Shown here piece after piece: positions 53,466 through 62,289 of a DNA stretch of 64,000 bases; the first letter of the stretch is position 1; every line of letters starts with the position of its first letter. Made by a program: the position numbers and the translations under genes. Below the pieces are notes generated by a model, which saw nothing but the letters and a program-made list of their open reading frames with translations, searched no databases and was not told the DNA's origin. The stretch is from NCBI GenBank assembly GCA_963783045.1, contig CAWAMD010000005.1:992001-1056000 (forward strand), read 5' to 3'. This stretch comes from CAWAMD01 sp963783045. GTDB lineage: Bacteria > Actinomycetota > Nitriliruptoria > Nitriliruptorales > Nitriliruptoraceae.

Positions 53466-54013
53466 GCGACGAGCCGCCCCGGTCCCCACCGTCGTCCGAT
53501 GGCCGCCCCGTCGGCGACCCGGCCGTCTGGGCCGCGGGGCAGGCGGACCGGGCCGCTGTCCTCGACGTCCTGCACCACTACTGCCATTGCGTGGACACCC
53601 GCGACCCGGACGGGATCGCCGACCAGGTCTTCGCACCCGACGGGGTCGACGACCATGGCTTCGGCCGGTGGGTCGGACGGGAGCCGATCCGCGAGGCGTT
53701 CACCAGCATCGTCGCTCGGTTCGCCGCGACGGCTCACCTGCTGTCCAACGTGCGGGTCACGGTCGACGGGGACGAGGCCCATGCCCGCTCGCACGTCACC
53801 GCATGGCACTGGCTGCCGGGCTCCACGTCGGGACAGGTGGACTTCGTGATGCTCGGGACCTACGAGGACCACCTCGTGCGCCTGCGCGAGGGCTGGCGCA
53901 TCGGCCACCGCGAGTTCCGACGCCTCGGTCCGACACCGACCACCTTCGGCGACCTGCCCGGCTTCCTGCGTCGGTACCGACCGGACGAGCCAGAGACCGC
54001 CGCGTCGACCTGA
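53462..54013 (+). CDS. SnoaL-like/NTF2-fold protein
   Basis: 183 residues. After a Pro-rich N-terminus, an NTF2-like domain (about 25-165): ADRAAVLDVLHHYCHCVDTRDPDGIADQVF, VGREPIREAFTSIVARFAATAHLLSN, ARSHVTAWH, REGWRIGHREFRR. This matches the SnoaL_4-like small-molecule isomerase/dehydratase group. Third gene of the operon with ATGA overlap. Substrate unknown. Confidence 0.83.
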   Translation: MSDEPPRSPPSSDGRPVGDPAVWAAGQADRAAVLDVLHHYCHCVDTRDPDGIADQVFAPDGVDDHGFGRWVGREPIREAFTSIVARFAATAHLLSNVRVTVDGDEAHARSHVTAWHWLPGSTSGQVDFVMLGTYEDHLVRLREGWRIGHREFRRLGPTPTTFGDLPGFLRRYRPDEPETAAST

Positions 54014-54017
54014 AGAC

Positions 54018-54070
54018 GGTCCCGGCGTCGCTTCCGAATCCCCCCCGTACCGGAAGGCGGCGCCGGGACC
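54018..54070. terminator. Strong hairpin between convergent operons
   Basis: Long imperfect inverted repeat (54018-54036 pairing with 54051-54070; GGTCCCGGCG with CGCCGGGACC plus CTTCCG with CGGAAG, one mismatch and one bulge) directly after the NTF2-like gene and before the end of the acyl-CoA dehydrogenase gene. Likely bidirectional terminator. Confidence 0.7.
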
Positions 54071-54092
54071 TCCCGCCATGCGGCCACCCGGG

Positions 54093-55265
54093 TCAGGAGC
54101 TCGGCAGCCCCAGCCGCTTCGCGATGATCTCGTACATCATTTCGTTGGTGCCGCCGCCGATCCCCATGATCCGCGCGTCGCGGTAGTGGCGCTCGACCTC
54201 GGTCTCGCGGATGTAGCCGTAGCCACCGTGCAGCTGGACCGCCTCGTCGACGACGTGGTCGAGCGCCTTAACGGCCGTGTTCTTCGCGATCGCGACCTGC
54301 AGCGCGAGGTCCGGCTCGCCCTGCCGGTAGCGCTCGGCGACCCGGCGCGTGTACTCGCGCGCGACATCCGTCTGGCGCGCCATCTCGGCGAGCTTGTGCC
54401 GTACGACCTGGTGGCTGGCGAGCGTGCCGCCGAACGCCTCTCGCTGCTGCGTGTAGGTGAGGGTCAGGTCCAGACAGCGCTGCGCCGTCGCATAGCACTG
54501 GGTCGCCATGATCAGCCGCTCACCCTGGAAGTTGCGCATGATCGCGCGGAAGCCGGCGTTCTCCTCGCCGATGAGGTTGCCGACCGGGATACGGCAGTCC
54601 TGAAAGGACAGCTCCGCCGTGTCCGAGCAGAGCCAGCCCATCTTGTCGAGCGTCCGCGAGACCGTGAACCCGGCTGTGCCCTTCTCGATGACGAGAAGCG
54701 ACAGGCCCCCGTGCCCGCCGCCTTCACCGGTCACGACGGCCACGAGCACGAAGTCGGCTCGCACGCCGTTGGAGATGAACATCTTCGAGCCGTTGACCAC
54801 GTAGTGGTCGCCGTCGCGGACGGCCCGTGTGCGGATTCTCGCCACGTCGCTGCCCGCGTCGGGCTCGGTCACCGCGAGGGCGCACAGCTGTTCGCCCGCG
54901 AGGACTGGCGTCACCCAGCGCTCGACCTGCTCCGGGGTCCCCGAGGCCAGGATGGCCGGGGACACGATGCCGTGGGCGAGCAGGCCGACCATCATGCCGA
55001 TCGAGGCGCCGTTGGCCAGCACCTCCTCGATCATCGTCATGACGTGGAAGAAGTCGCCGCCCGTCCCACCCACCGACTCGGGATAGCCGAGCCCGATGAG
55101 CCCGACCTCGGCCGCCCGGCGGGTGAGCTCCCGCGGGATCAGGCCCTCGTCCTCCCAGGTACGCAGGTGCGGGGCGATCTCCCGGCGGGTGAAGTCGCGG
55201 ACGGTCTCGCGCAGCTGGTCGTGCGACTCGTCGGTGTAGGGGTTGGGCGGGAGCGGCGCGGTCAT
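54093..55265 (-). CDS. Acyl-CoA dehydrogenase
   Basis: 390 residues from ATG 55265, overlapping the AtuA stop. FAD-type ACAD: CALAVTEPDAGSDVARIRTRA, FISNGVRADFVLVAVV, YTQQREAFGGTL, and C-terminal HGGYGYIRETEVERHYRDARIMGIGGGTNEMM; the ETEVERHYRDARI segment carries the FAD/adenine contacts. GGGTNEM is close to the citronellyl-/isovaleryl-CoA dehydrogenase type. Last gene of the AtuA-containing operon; introduces the alpha,beta double bond before carboxylation and hydration. Confidence 0.9.
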   Translation of the reverse strand: MTAPLPPNPYTDESHDQLRETVRDFTRREIAPHLRTWEDEGLIPRELTRRAAEVGLIGLGYPESVGGTGGDFFHVMTMIEEVLANGASIGMMVGLLAHGIVSPAILASGTPEQVERWVTPVLAGEQLCALAVTEPDAGSDVARIRTRAVRDGDHYVVNGSKMFISNGVRADFVLVAVVTGEGGGHGGLSLLVIEKGTAGFTVSRTLDKMGWLCSDTAELSFQDCRIPVGNLIGEENAGFRAIMRNFQGERLIMATQCYATAQRCLDLTLTYTQQREAFGGTLASHQVVRHKLAEMARQTDVAREYTRRVAERYRQGEPDLALQVAIAKNTAVKALDHVVDEAVQLHGGYGYIRETEVERHYRDARIMGIGGGTNEMMYEIIAKRLGLPSS

Positions 55266-57040
55266 GCCCCGGGCCGGTCCTGCTCGAGCAGCGCCACGGG
55301 CAGGTCGACGTACTTCGCTCGCAGGTACTCGCCCAGGCTCTTGGCCTGGGGATCCATCAGCGCGTTCGACGCGACGCCGAGGCCGAGCAGACCCCGCACG
55401 ACGAAGTTGAGGGCACGCAGCCGCGGGTAGCGGTAGCGGTCGACCTCCAGATCCGCGGCCTCTGGGACGAGCGACCGGAACCGCTCGACGGTCAGCTGGT
55501 CGCGCAGCCAGGTGTAGCCGGCGTCGCTCCGGGCCCACACCCCGACGTTCGCGTTGCCGCCCTTGTCTCCCGACCGCGCGCCGAACACCGTGCCCAGCGG
55601 CACGCGCTCGGTCGGGCCGGCCGGCGCGTCGGGCAGCGACGGGTCGGCCACCTCGACACGGACCTCACGGTCGGCGCCGACCACGAGCGGGACCGGGGTC
55701 CGGGTCCCGTCCGGACCGATGACGACCTGCTCGACCAGGTCGGCGGGCACGAGGGCCGGCCAGTACACGCCGTACGCCGACTCGGCACCGGGGGGTGCGG
55801 TCGTGAAGAACCCGGGATAGTTGGCCAGCCCCAGCTCGATGGCACCGGACGAGAACGCACGGCCGACCTTGTTCGGGTCGCGGTCCTTGACGGTCACGGT
55901 CAGCTGCGCGAAGGCGTCCACGTTGCGGGCCGGGTCGGGCACGTCCCCGTGCGCCAGCGTGACGTCCACCTCGTCGAAGCGGTCCTTGCCGCCCAGCCGC
56001 GCCCACAGGGCGTCCTCGAGGACCCGCGCCTTCGCCTCGACGTCGAGTCCGGCGAGCAGGAACGTCATCGAGTTGCGGTAGCCGCCGGCGTAGTTGATGC
56101 ACACCTTCGCGGTCGACGGGGGCGCCTCCCCCTTGACGCCGCTCACACGGACCCGGTCGGCGCCGTCGTCGTGCAGTTCGATCGTGTCGAAGCGCGCGAC
56201 GACGTTGGGGTTGGGGTAGCGCGGCCCCGCGATCTCGTAGAGCAGCTGCGCCGTGACGGTACCGACCGAGACGAGCCCGCCCGTCCCCGGGTGCTTCGTG
56301 ACGACGAAGCTGCCGTCGCGCTCGACCTCGACGAGGGGGAAGCCGGGATGGCGGAGGTCGGGCACCTCCTGGAAGAAGGAGTAGTTGCCGCCGGTGGCCT
56401 GGCAGCCGCACTCGATGATGTGCCCGGCGACGAGTGCGGAGGCCAGCGGGTCGAGGTCCTCGCGGCTCCACCCATGGTGGAAGGCGGCCGGACCGATGGT
56501 GACGGCGGCGTCCGTCACCCGGGGACAGACGACCACGTCGGCGCCCTGCGAGAGCGCCTCCACGATCCCCCACGCCCCGAGGTAGACGTTTGCCGTGACC
56601 GGCTGTACCTCGAGATCCTTCAGCGGCCGGCCCATGTCCATGTGCGCGAGATCGTGCCCCTCGGCCTGGAGGCCGTCGAGGTGGCCGAGGATGTCGTCGC
56701 CCTCGATGTGGGCGATGCGGGCGTTGAGTCCGAGCTCGTCGTTCAGCGCCCGGAGCTTGTCCGCCAGGCCCGCGGGGTTGAGCCCGCCCGCGTTCGTGAC
56801 GATGCGGACGCCCTTGTCGAGCGCCGAGCCGAGCACCTGCTCCATCTGCTTGAGGAAGGTGACGGCGAAGCCGCCGTCGGCTCGCTTCTGCTGCGACTTC
56901 CACAGGATGAGCATGGTGAGCTCGGCTAGGTAGTCGCCGGTCAGGTAGTCGATCGGCCCGCCCTCGATCATCTCGCGGGCTGCGGCGAACCGGTCGCCGT
57001 AGAACCCGGAGCAGTTCGCGATGCGTACGGGATCGCTCAT
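55262..57040 (-). CDS. AtuA family protein (DUF1446, acyclic terpene utilization)
   Basis: 592 residues from ATG 57040. N-terminal AtuA domain about 1-450: ANCSGFYGDRFAAAREMIEGG, TLMILW-like region, VTNAGGLNPAGLADKL, CPRVTDAAVTIGPAAFHHGW, GCQATGGNYSFF; C-terminal domain FGARSGDKGGNANVGVWAR, another AtuA hallmark. The biochemical role is unresolved; in Pseudomonas it is required for citronellol/geraniol use and in many actinobacteria it sits with acyl-CoA carboxylases. Overlaps both neighbours by 4 bases. Confidence 0.9.
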   Translation of the reverse strand: MSDPVRIANCSGFYGDRFAAAREMIEGGPIDYLTGDYLAELTMLILWKSQQKRADGGFAVTFLKQMEQVLGSALDKGVRIVTNAGGLNPAGLADKLRALNDELGLNARIAHIEGDDILGHLDGLQAEGHDLAHMDMGRPLKDLEVQPVTANVYLGAWGIVEALSQGADVVVCPRVTDAAVTIGPAAFHHGWSREDLDPLASALVAGHIIECGCQATGGNYSFFQEVPDLRHPGFPLVEVERDGSFVVTKHPGTGGLVSVGTVTAQLLYEIAGPRYPNPNVVARFDTIELHDDGADRVRVSGVKGEAPPSTAKVCINYAGGYRNSMTFLLAGLDVEAKARVLEDALWARLGGKDRFDEVDVTLAHGDVPDPARNVDAFAQLTVTVKDRDPNKVGRAFSSGAIELGLANYPGFFTTAPPGAESAYGVYWPALVPADLVEQVVIGPDGTRTPVPLVVGADREVRVEVADPSLPDAPAGPTERVPLGTVFGARSGDKGGNANVGVWARSDAGYTWLRDQLTVERFRSLVPEAADLEVDRYRYPRLRALNFVVRGLLGLGVASNALMDPQAKSLGEYLRAKYVDLPVALLEQDRPGA

Positions 57041-57805
57041 GCTTCCACCACCCAGGTCGGTTGACGCTTCTCGGCGAAGGCGCGCATGCCCTCGCGTGCC
57101 TCGTCGGATCGGAACCGCTCCAGCGACAGCGTCAGCATCTCGCCGAACGCGTCGGCCATGGGTAGCCCCCGGACCCGACGGATCATCGGCTTGACACCGG
57201 CCAGCGCCTCCGGCCCGCCGCGGCGCAGCATGTCTACGTAGCGGTCCACCTCGGCGTCGAGCGCGTCGTCGTCGACCGCGGCGTTGACCAGCCCGATCTC
57301 GACCGCCCGGTCGGCGCTGAAGTTCTCGCCCGTCAGGAACACCTCGAGGGCCGCCCGCTCGCTCATGCGGGGCAGACAGGTGACCGCGATGACGGCCGGA
57401 AGCACGCCGATGCGCACCTCCGCGAAGCCGAAGGTGGCACTGCGCGGGGCGATGACGATGTCGCAGGCGCCGACGAGACCGAGGCCCCCGGCCCTCGCGG
57501 GTCCGTTCATGCGCCCGATCACCGGCTTCGGCGCGTCCCAGATCGAGGTAAGCGTGTCGATCATCACCTCCGGGCCGACGGTGACGGTGCCCTCCCGCTG
57601 CTCCTTCAGATCGGCGCCGGAGCAGAAGACGGGCCCTTCGCCGGTGAGGACGACGACCCGCACGGCCTCGTCGTCCAGGGCCTCGTGCAGGTGCGCGTTC
57701 AGCTCCTTCTGGAGCTGGGAGGACAGCGCGTTGCGGTTGTGCGGGGAGTCGAGCGCGATACGGCCCACCCCCGAAATCGACCTCGTAGCGGACGAGCTCT
57801 CCCAC
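57037..57805 (-). CDS. Enoyl-CoA hydratase (AtuE/LiuC-like), N-terminal frameshift
   Basis: A GTG at 57805 with GGAG upstream starts GELVRYEVD, then a shift near 57766-57785 (a C/G homopolymer) leads into GVGRIALDSPHNRNALSSQLQ and the rest of a crotonase: FCSGADLKEQ, GPARAGGLGLVGACDIVIAP, FAEVRIGVLPAVI with Glu. About 255 residues if joined. Hydrates the carboxylated enoyl-CoA in Liu/Atu-type pathways. The shift at a homopolymer is likely a sequence error. Stop overlaps AtuA start. Confidence 0.82.
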
Positions 57806-57818
57806 GGAATCTCCGATG

Positions 57819-58655
57819 TCAGGGCGCGGTCGGTACGGTGAACTGGCCGGCGCGGCGGCCGGGACCCGGCGGTCCGGCGTAAGCCTGCACGATGGGCAGC
57901 CACGCCTCGGCGACGGGGCCCTCGGCGGTCAGCCGGAGGTCGGCCGGATGGCGGCGACGGGTGGCGGCCAGGCAGAAGTCGAGAGCTTCCCCGGTGACGC
58001 GGTCGGCGGCGTCCTCGGGTCCGAAGGTGAACGGCGCGCCGGACGGAAGCGTCAGATCGACGCGCACCGGGTCGGCCGGCGCCGGACGCCCGTTCGCCAG
58101 GAACGCGTAGCGCAGCGCGTTGCAGCCGAGATGCGCGACGTGCCGGAGGCGGTCGCTGGCCTCCGGTGGCAGCCCGAGGGTGTCGCGGATGTCCTGCCCG
58201 TGTGCCCAGGTCTCCATCAGCCGCGCGGAGACGAGCGACACGAGGCCCATCTCAGTCACGTACCAGCTCACGCGCATGCCGGGATCGGCCGCTGCCGCCG
58301 CCGCCCGGAACGCGGCCGCGTGCTCCCGCCACGTCGCCAGCACCTGGGCCGGTCGGGTCAGGCGCCCCTGCGCGATCGCGTCGTCGTGGTAGGCGTCGTA
58401 GTCCTCGGCCGCGCGCGTCGCCTCGACCGCGAAGCCCCGTGGGTCGGCCGTGGTCCGGGCCGCGGCGCCGTCGAAGAAGGCGAGGTGGGTGACCTGGTCA
58501 CGGACGTCCCAGCCGTCGGCGGGGGTGGGCAGCGACCAGGCGGCATCGTCGAGGGGGGCGAGGATCGACTTCAGCGCGGCCTGCTCCGCGGTCAGGTCGG
58601 CGACGAGCGTGTCCCGCGACCGCGCCTTCGCCGCCGCCCGGGCATCGAGCGTCAT
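57819..58655 (-). CDS. TIGR03084-type DinB/maleylpyruvate isomerase-like protein
   Basis: 278 residues. Four-helix DinB-like N-terminal region with WDVRDQVTHLAFFDG (His ligand), SARLMETWAHGQDI (His ligand) and a C-terminal SCP2-like/MDMPI part (VRVDLTLPSGAPFTFGPEDAADRVTG, DFCLAATRRRHP). Family members are putative thiol-dependent, metal-binding enzymes common beside actinobacterial acyl-CoA genes. ATG overlaps the carrier-protein stop; 13 bases precede the crotonase start. Confidence 0.85.
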   Translation of the reverse strand: MTLDARAAAKARSRDTLVADLTAEQAALKSILAPLDDAAWSLPTPADGWDVRDQVTHLAFFDGAAARTTADPRGFAVEATRAAEDYDAYHDDAIAQGRLTRPAQVLATWREHAAAFRAAAAAADPGMRVSWYVTEMGLVSLVSARLMETWAHGQDIRDTLGLPPEASDRLRHVAHLGCNALRYAFLANGRPAPADPVRVDLTLPSGAPFTFGPEDAADRVTGEALDFCLAATRRRHPADLRLTAEGPVAEAWLPIVQAYAGPPGPGRRAGQFTVPTAP

Positions 58656-59203
58656 GGTGTCTCCCCCGTCGTCACGACCAGCTCGTCGCCCTCGGACTCG
58701 TCCTCGCCGGTGCCGTCCTCGCTGACGACGGCGAGCAGCGCGTCGGTGGCGACGACGGCCCCCGCGTCCACCATCAGCTCGGTGATCGTGCCGTCGAAGG
58801 GTGCCGTCACCCGGTGCTCCATCTTCATGGCCTCGATCACCATGACGGTCTGGCCCTGCTGCACCCGGTCGCCCTCCGCCACCTCCACGACGACCACGGT
58901 GCCGTTCATCGGCGCCGTCAGCCCGCCGGTGGGGACCTCGTGCTCGGCGACCGGGAAGCGCGGCAGGGTCACGAGCCGCTGCTCGCCGTCCGGACCGTCG
59001 ACCCAGACCGCCGCACCGTCACGGGTCACGGTGACCGTGCCGCGGGCACCGTCGAGCTCGAGGTCGAGCCGCGGTGGCTCCCAGCCGTGCAGGACGGCCT
59101 CGAACGGGGCCCCGTCGGCCGTCCCGGTCAGCCGCCCGTCGCGGCGCTGCCAGTAGGCGACCTCAAGCTCGGCGTCGTCCTCGCGGAACCGTACCGACCT
59201 CAC
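58652..59203 (-). CDS. Biotin carboxyl carrier domain protein (probably C-terminal part of the carboxylase alpha subunit)
   Basis: 183 residues. A BT-like region (about 1-90) and a biotinyl domain with EAMKMEHRVTAPFDG; Lys of MKM is biotinylated. In related enzymes this is the C-terminal third of one alpha subunit. Here it starts out of frame and overlaps the biotin carboxylase end by 41 bases; the joint residues (SNRSQ then RVRSVRFRED) read naturally as one chain if a +1 shift near 59195-59215 is corrected at a GGG run. Either a split subunit or a sequence error; I favour the latter. Confidence 0.85.
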   Translation of the reverse strand: MRSVRFREDDAELEVAYWQRRDGRLTGTADGAPFEAVLHGWEPPRLDLELDGARGTVTVTRDGAAVWVDGPDGEQRLVTLPRFPVAEHEVPTGGLTAPMNGTVVVVEVAEGDRVQQGQTVMVIEAMKMEHRVTAPFDGTITELMVDAGAVVATDALLAVVSEDGTGEDESEGDELVVTTGETP

Positions 59204-60686
59204 CCTGGCTGCGGTTGCTGCGCCATCCGGGCGGCAGGCTGGCCGGGATGCCGTCTTCGGGCGCCAGCCCCGCGACGAACGTCGCGCGCTGTGTCAGCGC
59301 CGCGTGGATCGCGGCCCGGCGGCGACGGTCGGCGTCGGGCGTCCGCCGGCGCTGAGGGTCGTGCCGCGCGATGAAGTCGACCGTCGTGTCGCCAGCCAGG
59401 TAGGCAGGGTGCTCGAGGATGGCGACGAGGAAGTCCCGGTTCGTGGTGACGCCGTGCACGCCGAGCCGGCGCAGGGCGGCGGCGAGCCGGCGGGCCGCCT
59501 CCGGCCGCGCCGGCGCCCAGGCGATCATCTTGGCCAGCATCGGATCGAAGTGCGGGCTGACCTCCGAGCCGACCTCGACCCCGCTGTCGACGCGTACGTC
59601 GTCGGGCGCCTCCCAGCGCGCCAGACGGCCCGTTTGCGGGAGGAACTCGTTGGCGGGGTCCTCGGCGTACAGGCGGACCTCGATCGCGGCACCCATCAGC
59701 GTCGGGTCGGTGACCTCCATCGGCAGGCCCTGGGCGATGAGCAGCTGCTGCCGGACGAGATCCACCCCGGTGACGAGCTCGGTGACGGGGTGCTCGACCT
59801 GGAGCCTCGTGTTCATCTCGAGGAAGAAGAACGAGCCGTCGTCGCCGACGATGAACTCGACGGTGCCCGCGCCGGCGTAGTCGACGGCCTCGCCGGCGGC
59901 GACCGCCGCCGCACAGATCTGTGCCCGCAGCTCCTCGGTCACGAAGGGCGAGGGCGCCTCCTCGACGATCTTCTGGTGGCGGCGCTGGATGGAGCACTCA
60001 CGCTCGAAGAGGTGGCGGACCGTGCCCTGGCCGTCACCGAGGATCTGGACCTCGATGTGCCGGCCATGGTCGACGAACCGCTCGAAGAACACGGTGTCGT
60101 CCCCGAAGGCGCCGGCGGACTCGCGCCGGGCGCCCGCCACGGCGTCGAGCAGCGCCGGCTGCTCGTGGACGATGCGCATGCCCTTGCCGCCCCCACCGGC
60201 GGACGCCTTGACGATCAGCGGGTACCCGACGCGGCGGCCAGCCGCGACCAGATCCTCTCCCTCGAGCCCCGACGCGTCCTCGCGCGGCAGCGTCGGGACC
60301 CCGGCCGAGCCCATGGCCTCGAGCGCGGTGAGCTTGTCGCCCATGGCGGCGATCGCCTCGGGCGACGGGCCCACCCAGGTCAGCCCGGCGTCGATCACCG
60401 CCCGCGCGAAGGACGCGTTCTCGGCGAGGAAGCCGTACCCCGGATGCACGGCGTCGGCACCGGTCCGCGCCGCCGCCTCGAGGAGCTTGTCGACGTGCAG
60501 GTAGGTCTCGGCGCTCGTCGTGCCGTGGAGCGGGACAGACCGGTCGGCCTCGTGCACGAAGGGGGCGTCGCGGTCGGGATCGGCGTAGACGGCGACCGTG
60601 TCGATCCCCATGGGGCGCGCGGTGCGCATGACCCGTCGGGCGATCTCGCCGCGGTTGGCGATGAGCAGCGTTCGTATGGGTCTCAT
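59163..60686 (-). CDS. Acyl-CoA carboxylase biotin carboxylase subunit
   Basis: 507 residues from ATG 60686. ATP-grasp biotin carboxylase: LLIANRGEIARRVMRTA, GADAVHPGYGFLAENA, VKASAGGGGKGMRIV, ERECSIQRRHQKIVEEAPSP, EMNTRLQVEHPVTELVTG. Carboxylates biotin for transfer by the carboxyltransferase encoded upstream (4-base gap). Substrate class (methylcrotonyl, geranyl or propionyl) cannot be fixed from this subunit. See the carrier-domain entry for the probable frameshift at its end. Confidence 0.92.
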   Translation of the reverse strand: MRPIRTLLIANRGEIARRVMRTARPMGIDTVAVYADPDRDAPFVHEADRSVPLHGTTSAETYLHVDKLLEAAARTGADAVHPGYGFLAENASFARAVIDAGLTWVGPSPEAIAAMGDKLTALEAMGSAGVPTLPREDASGLEGEDLVAAGRRVGYPLIVKASAGGGGKGMRIVHEQPALLDAVAGARRESAGAFGDDTVFFERFVDHGRHIEVQILGDGQGTVRHLFERECSIQRRHQKIVEEAPSPFVTEELRAQICAAAVAAGEAVDYAGAGTVEFIVGDDGSFFFLEMNTRLQVEHPVTELVTGVDLVRQQLLIAQGLPMEVTDPTLMGAAIEVRLYAEDPANEFLPQTGRLARWEAPDDVRVDSGVEVGSEVSPHFDPMLAKMIAWAPARPEAARRLAAALRRLGVHGVTTNRDFLVAILEHPAYLAGDTTVDFIARHDPQRRRTPDADRRRRAAIHAALTQRATFVAGLAPEDGIPASLPPGWRSNRSQGEVGTVPRGRRRA

Positions 60687-60690
60687 GCAC

Positions 60691-62289
60691 TCACATCCGG
60701 AACGGGCCGAAGTCGGTGTTGCCGCGGATCTCTTCGTTGTGTGCCGCGGAGAGGGCGATGCCGAGCACGGTGCGGGTGTCGCGAGGATCGATGATCCCGT
60801 CGTCCCACACCCGCCCCGTCGCGAACAGCGCGGTCGACTCGTGCTCGAGCTGGGCCTCCACAGCGTCACGCTGCCGGCGATCGCGCTCCTCGTCGAAGGG
60901 AACGCCCTTCGCGGCCGCCGCGGACCGGGCCACGATCGAGAGGACGCCCGCGAGCTGCTTCGGGCCCATGATGCCGATGCGGTGGTTCGGCCACGAGAAG
61001 GTGAACCGCGGACGGTAGGCCCGGCCGGACATCCCGTAGTTCCCCGCCCCGTAGCTCGCACCCATCATCAGGGTGAGATGGGGCACGTCGGAGTTCGACA
61101 CCGCCCGCACCATCTTCGAGCCGTGCTTCGTGATACCGCCCTGCTCGTAGGCCGTCCCGACGACGTACCCGGTCGTGTTCTGCAGGAACAGCAGCGGGAC
61201 CCGAACCTGGTTGCAGAGCCCGATGAACTGCGTCGCCTTCTCGGACTCCTCGCTCATGAGAACGCCGTGGTTGGCCACGACCCCGACCGGGTAGCCGTGA
61301 AGGTGGGCCCACCCGGTCACGAGGTTGCGTCCGTACAGTGGCTTGAACTCCTCGAACCGCGAGCCGTCCATGATCCGCGCCACGACCTCGCGTGGATCGA
61401 AGGGGACCTTCAGGTCGTGCGATGCGATGCCGAGCAGGTCCTCGGGGTCGTGGATCGGCTCATCGACCGGTGTACGTGACGGGGGTCCGCCGAGCTTGCG
61501 CCAGTTGAGGTGGTCGATGATGTCGCGGGCGATCCGCAGCGCGTCGTGCTCGTCGAGGGCCAGGTAGTCCGCGAGGCCCGACACGGTCGCGTGCATCTCG
61601 GCGCCGCCGAGCTCCTCGGGGTCGGCGTCCTCGCCCGTCGCCATCTTGACCAGCGGCGGTCCGCCGAGGAAGACGTGGGCGCGCTCCTTGATGAGCACCG
61701 CGTAGTCCGACATGCCGGGCTGGTAGGCACCGCCGGCGGTGGCGTTTCCGAACACCACGTCAAGCGTCGGGATGCCGGCGCGGGACAGACGGCTCATGTC
61801 GTGGAAGGTTCGCCCGCCCTCGACGAAGCTCTCCGCCTGCGTCGGCAGGTCCCCGCCGCCGGACTCGGTCAGCTGGATGAGCGGCATCCGGTTCTGCGCC
61901 GCGACGGCGAAGGCGCGCAGCATCTTCTTCGTCGTGTATGGGTTCATGGTGCCGCCGCGCACCGTGAAGTCGTTCCCGACGATCACGCACTCGACGCCGG
62001 CCACGACACCGACGCCCGTGACGATCGACGCGCCGACGGCGAAGTCACTGCCCCACGCGGCCAGTGGCGAGAGCTCCAGGAAGTGACGGTGCCGGTCGAC
62101 GAGCAGCTCGATCCGCTCACGGATGAGCATCTTGCCGCGCTCACGGTGCCGTCGGACTGCACGCTCACTGCCGCCATGTCGCGTCGATGCGGCGAGCTCC
62201 TCGATCTCGTCGAGCCGCTGGAGCATGACCTTGCGGTTGACGAGGAAGGTTTCGTCCGTGGGGTCGATGCGGGTCTGCAGCACGCTCAC
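60691..62289 (-). CDS. Acyl-CoA carboxylase carboxyltransferase subunit (LiuB/AtuC-like)
   Basis: 532 residues from GTG 62289 (overlaps the livG stop). Crotonase-like carboxyltransferase: RGGTMNPYTTKKMLRAFAVAAQ, QLTESGGGDLPTQAESF, FGNATAGGAYQPGMSDY, GGPPLVKMATGED, FLQNTTGYVVGTAYEQGGITKHGSKM. TESGGG and GG/AG motifs position acyl-CoA and carboxybiotin. Length and sequence style match methylcrotonyl-/geranyl-CoA carboxylase beta subunits. With AtuA nearby a terpenoid or leucine-type substrate is likely. Confidence 0.92.
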   Translation of the reverse strand: MSVLQTRIDPTDETFLVNRKVMLQRLDEIEELAASTRHGGSERAVRRHRERGKMLIRERIELLVDRHRHFLELSPLAAWGSDFAVGASIVTGVGVVAGVECVIVGNDFTVRGGTMNPYTTKKMLRAFAVAAQNRMPLIQLTESGGGDLPTQAESFVEGGRTFHDMSRLSRAGIPTLDVVFGNATAGGAYQPGMSDYAVLIKERAHVFLGGPPLVKMATGEDADPEELGGAEMHATVSGLADYLALDEHDALRIARDIIDHLNWRKLGGPPSRTPVDEPIHDPEDLLGIASHDLKVPFDPREVVARIMDGSRFEEFKPLYGRNLVTGWAHLHGYPVGVVANHGVLMSEESEKATQFIGLCNQVRVPLLFLQNTTGYVVGTAYEQGGITKHGSKMVRAVSNSDVPHLTLMMGASYGAGNYGMSGRAYRPRFTFSWPNHRIGIMGPKQLAGVLSIVARSAAAAKGVPFDEERDRRQRDAVEAQLEHESTALFATGRVWDDGIIDPRDTRTVLGIALSAAHNEEIRGNTDFGPFRM

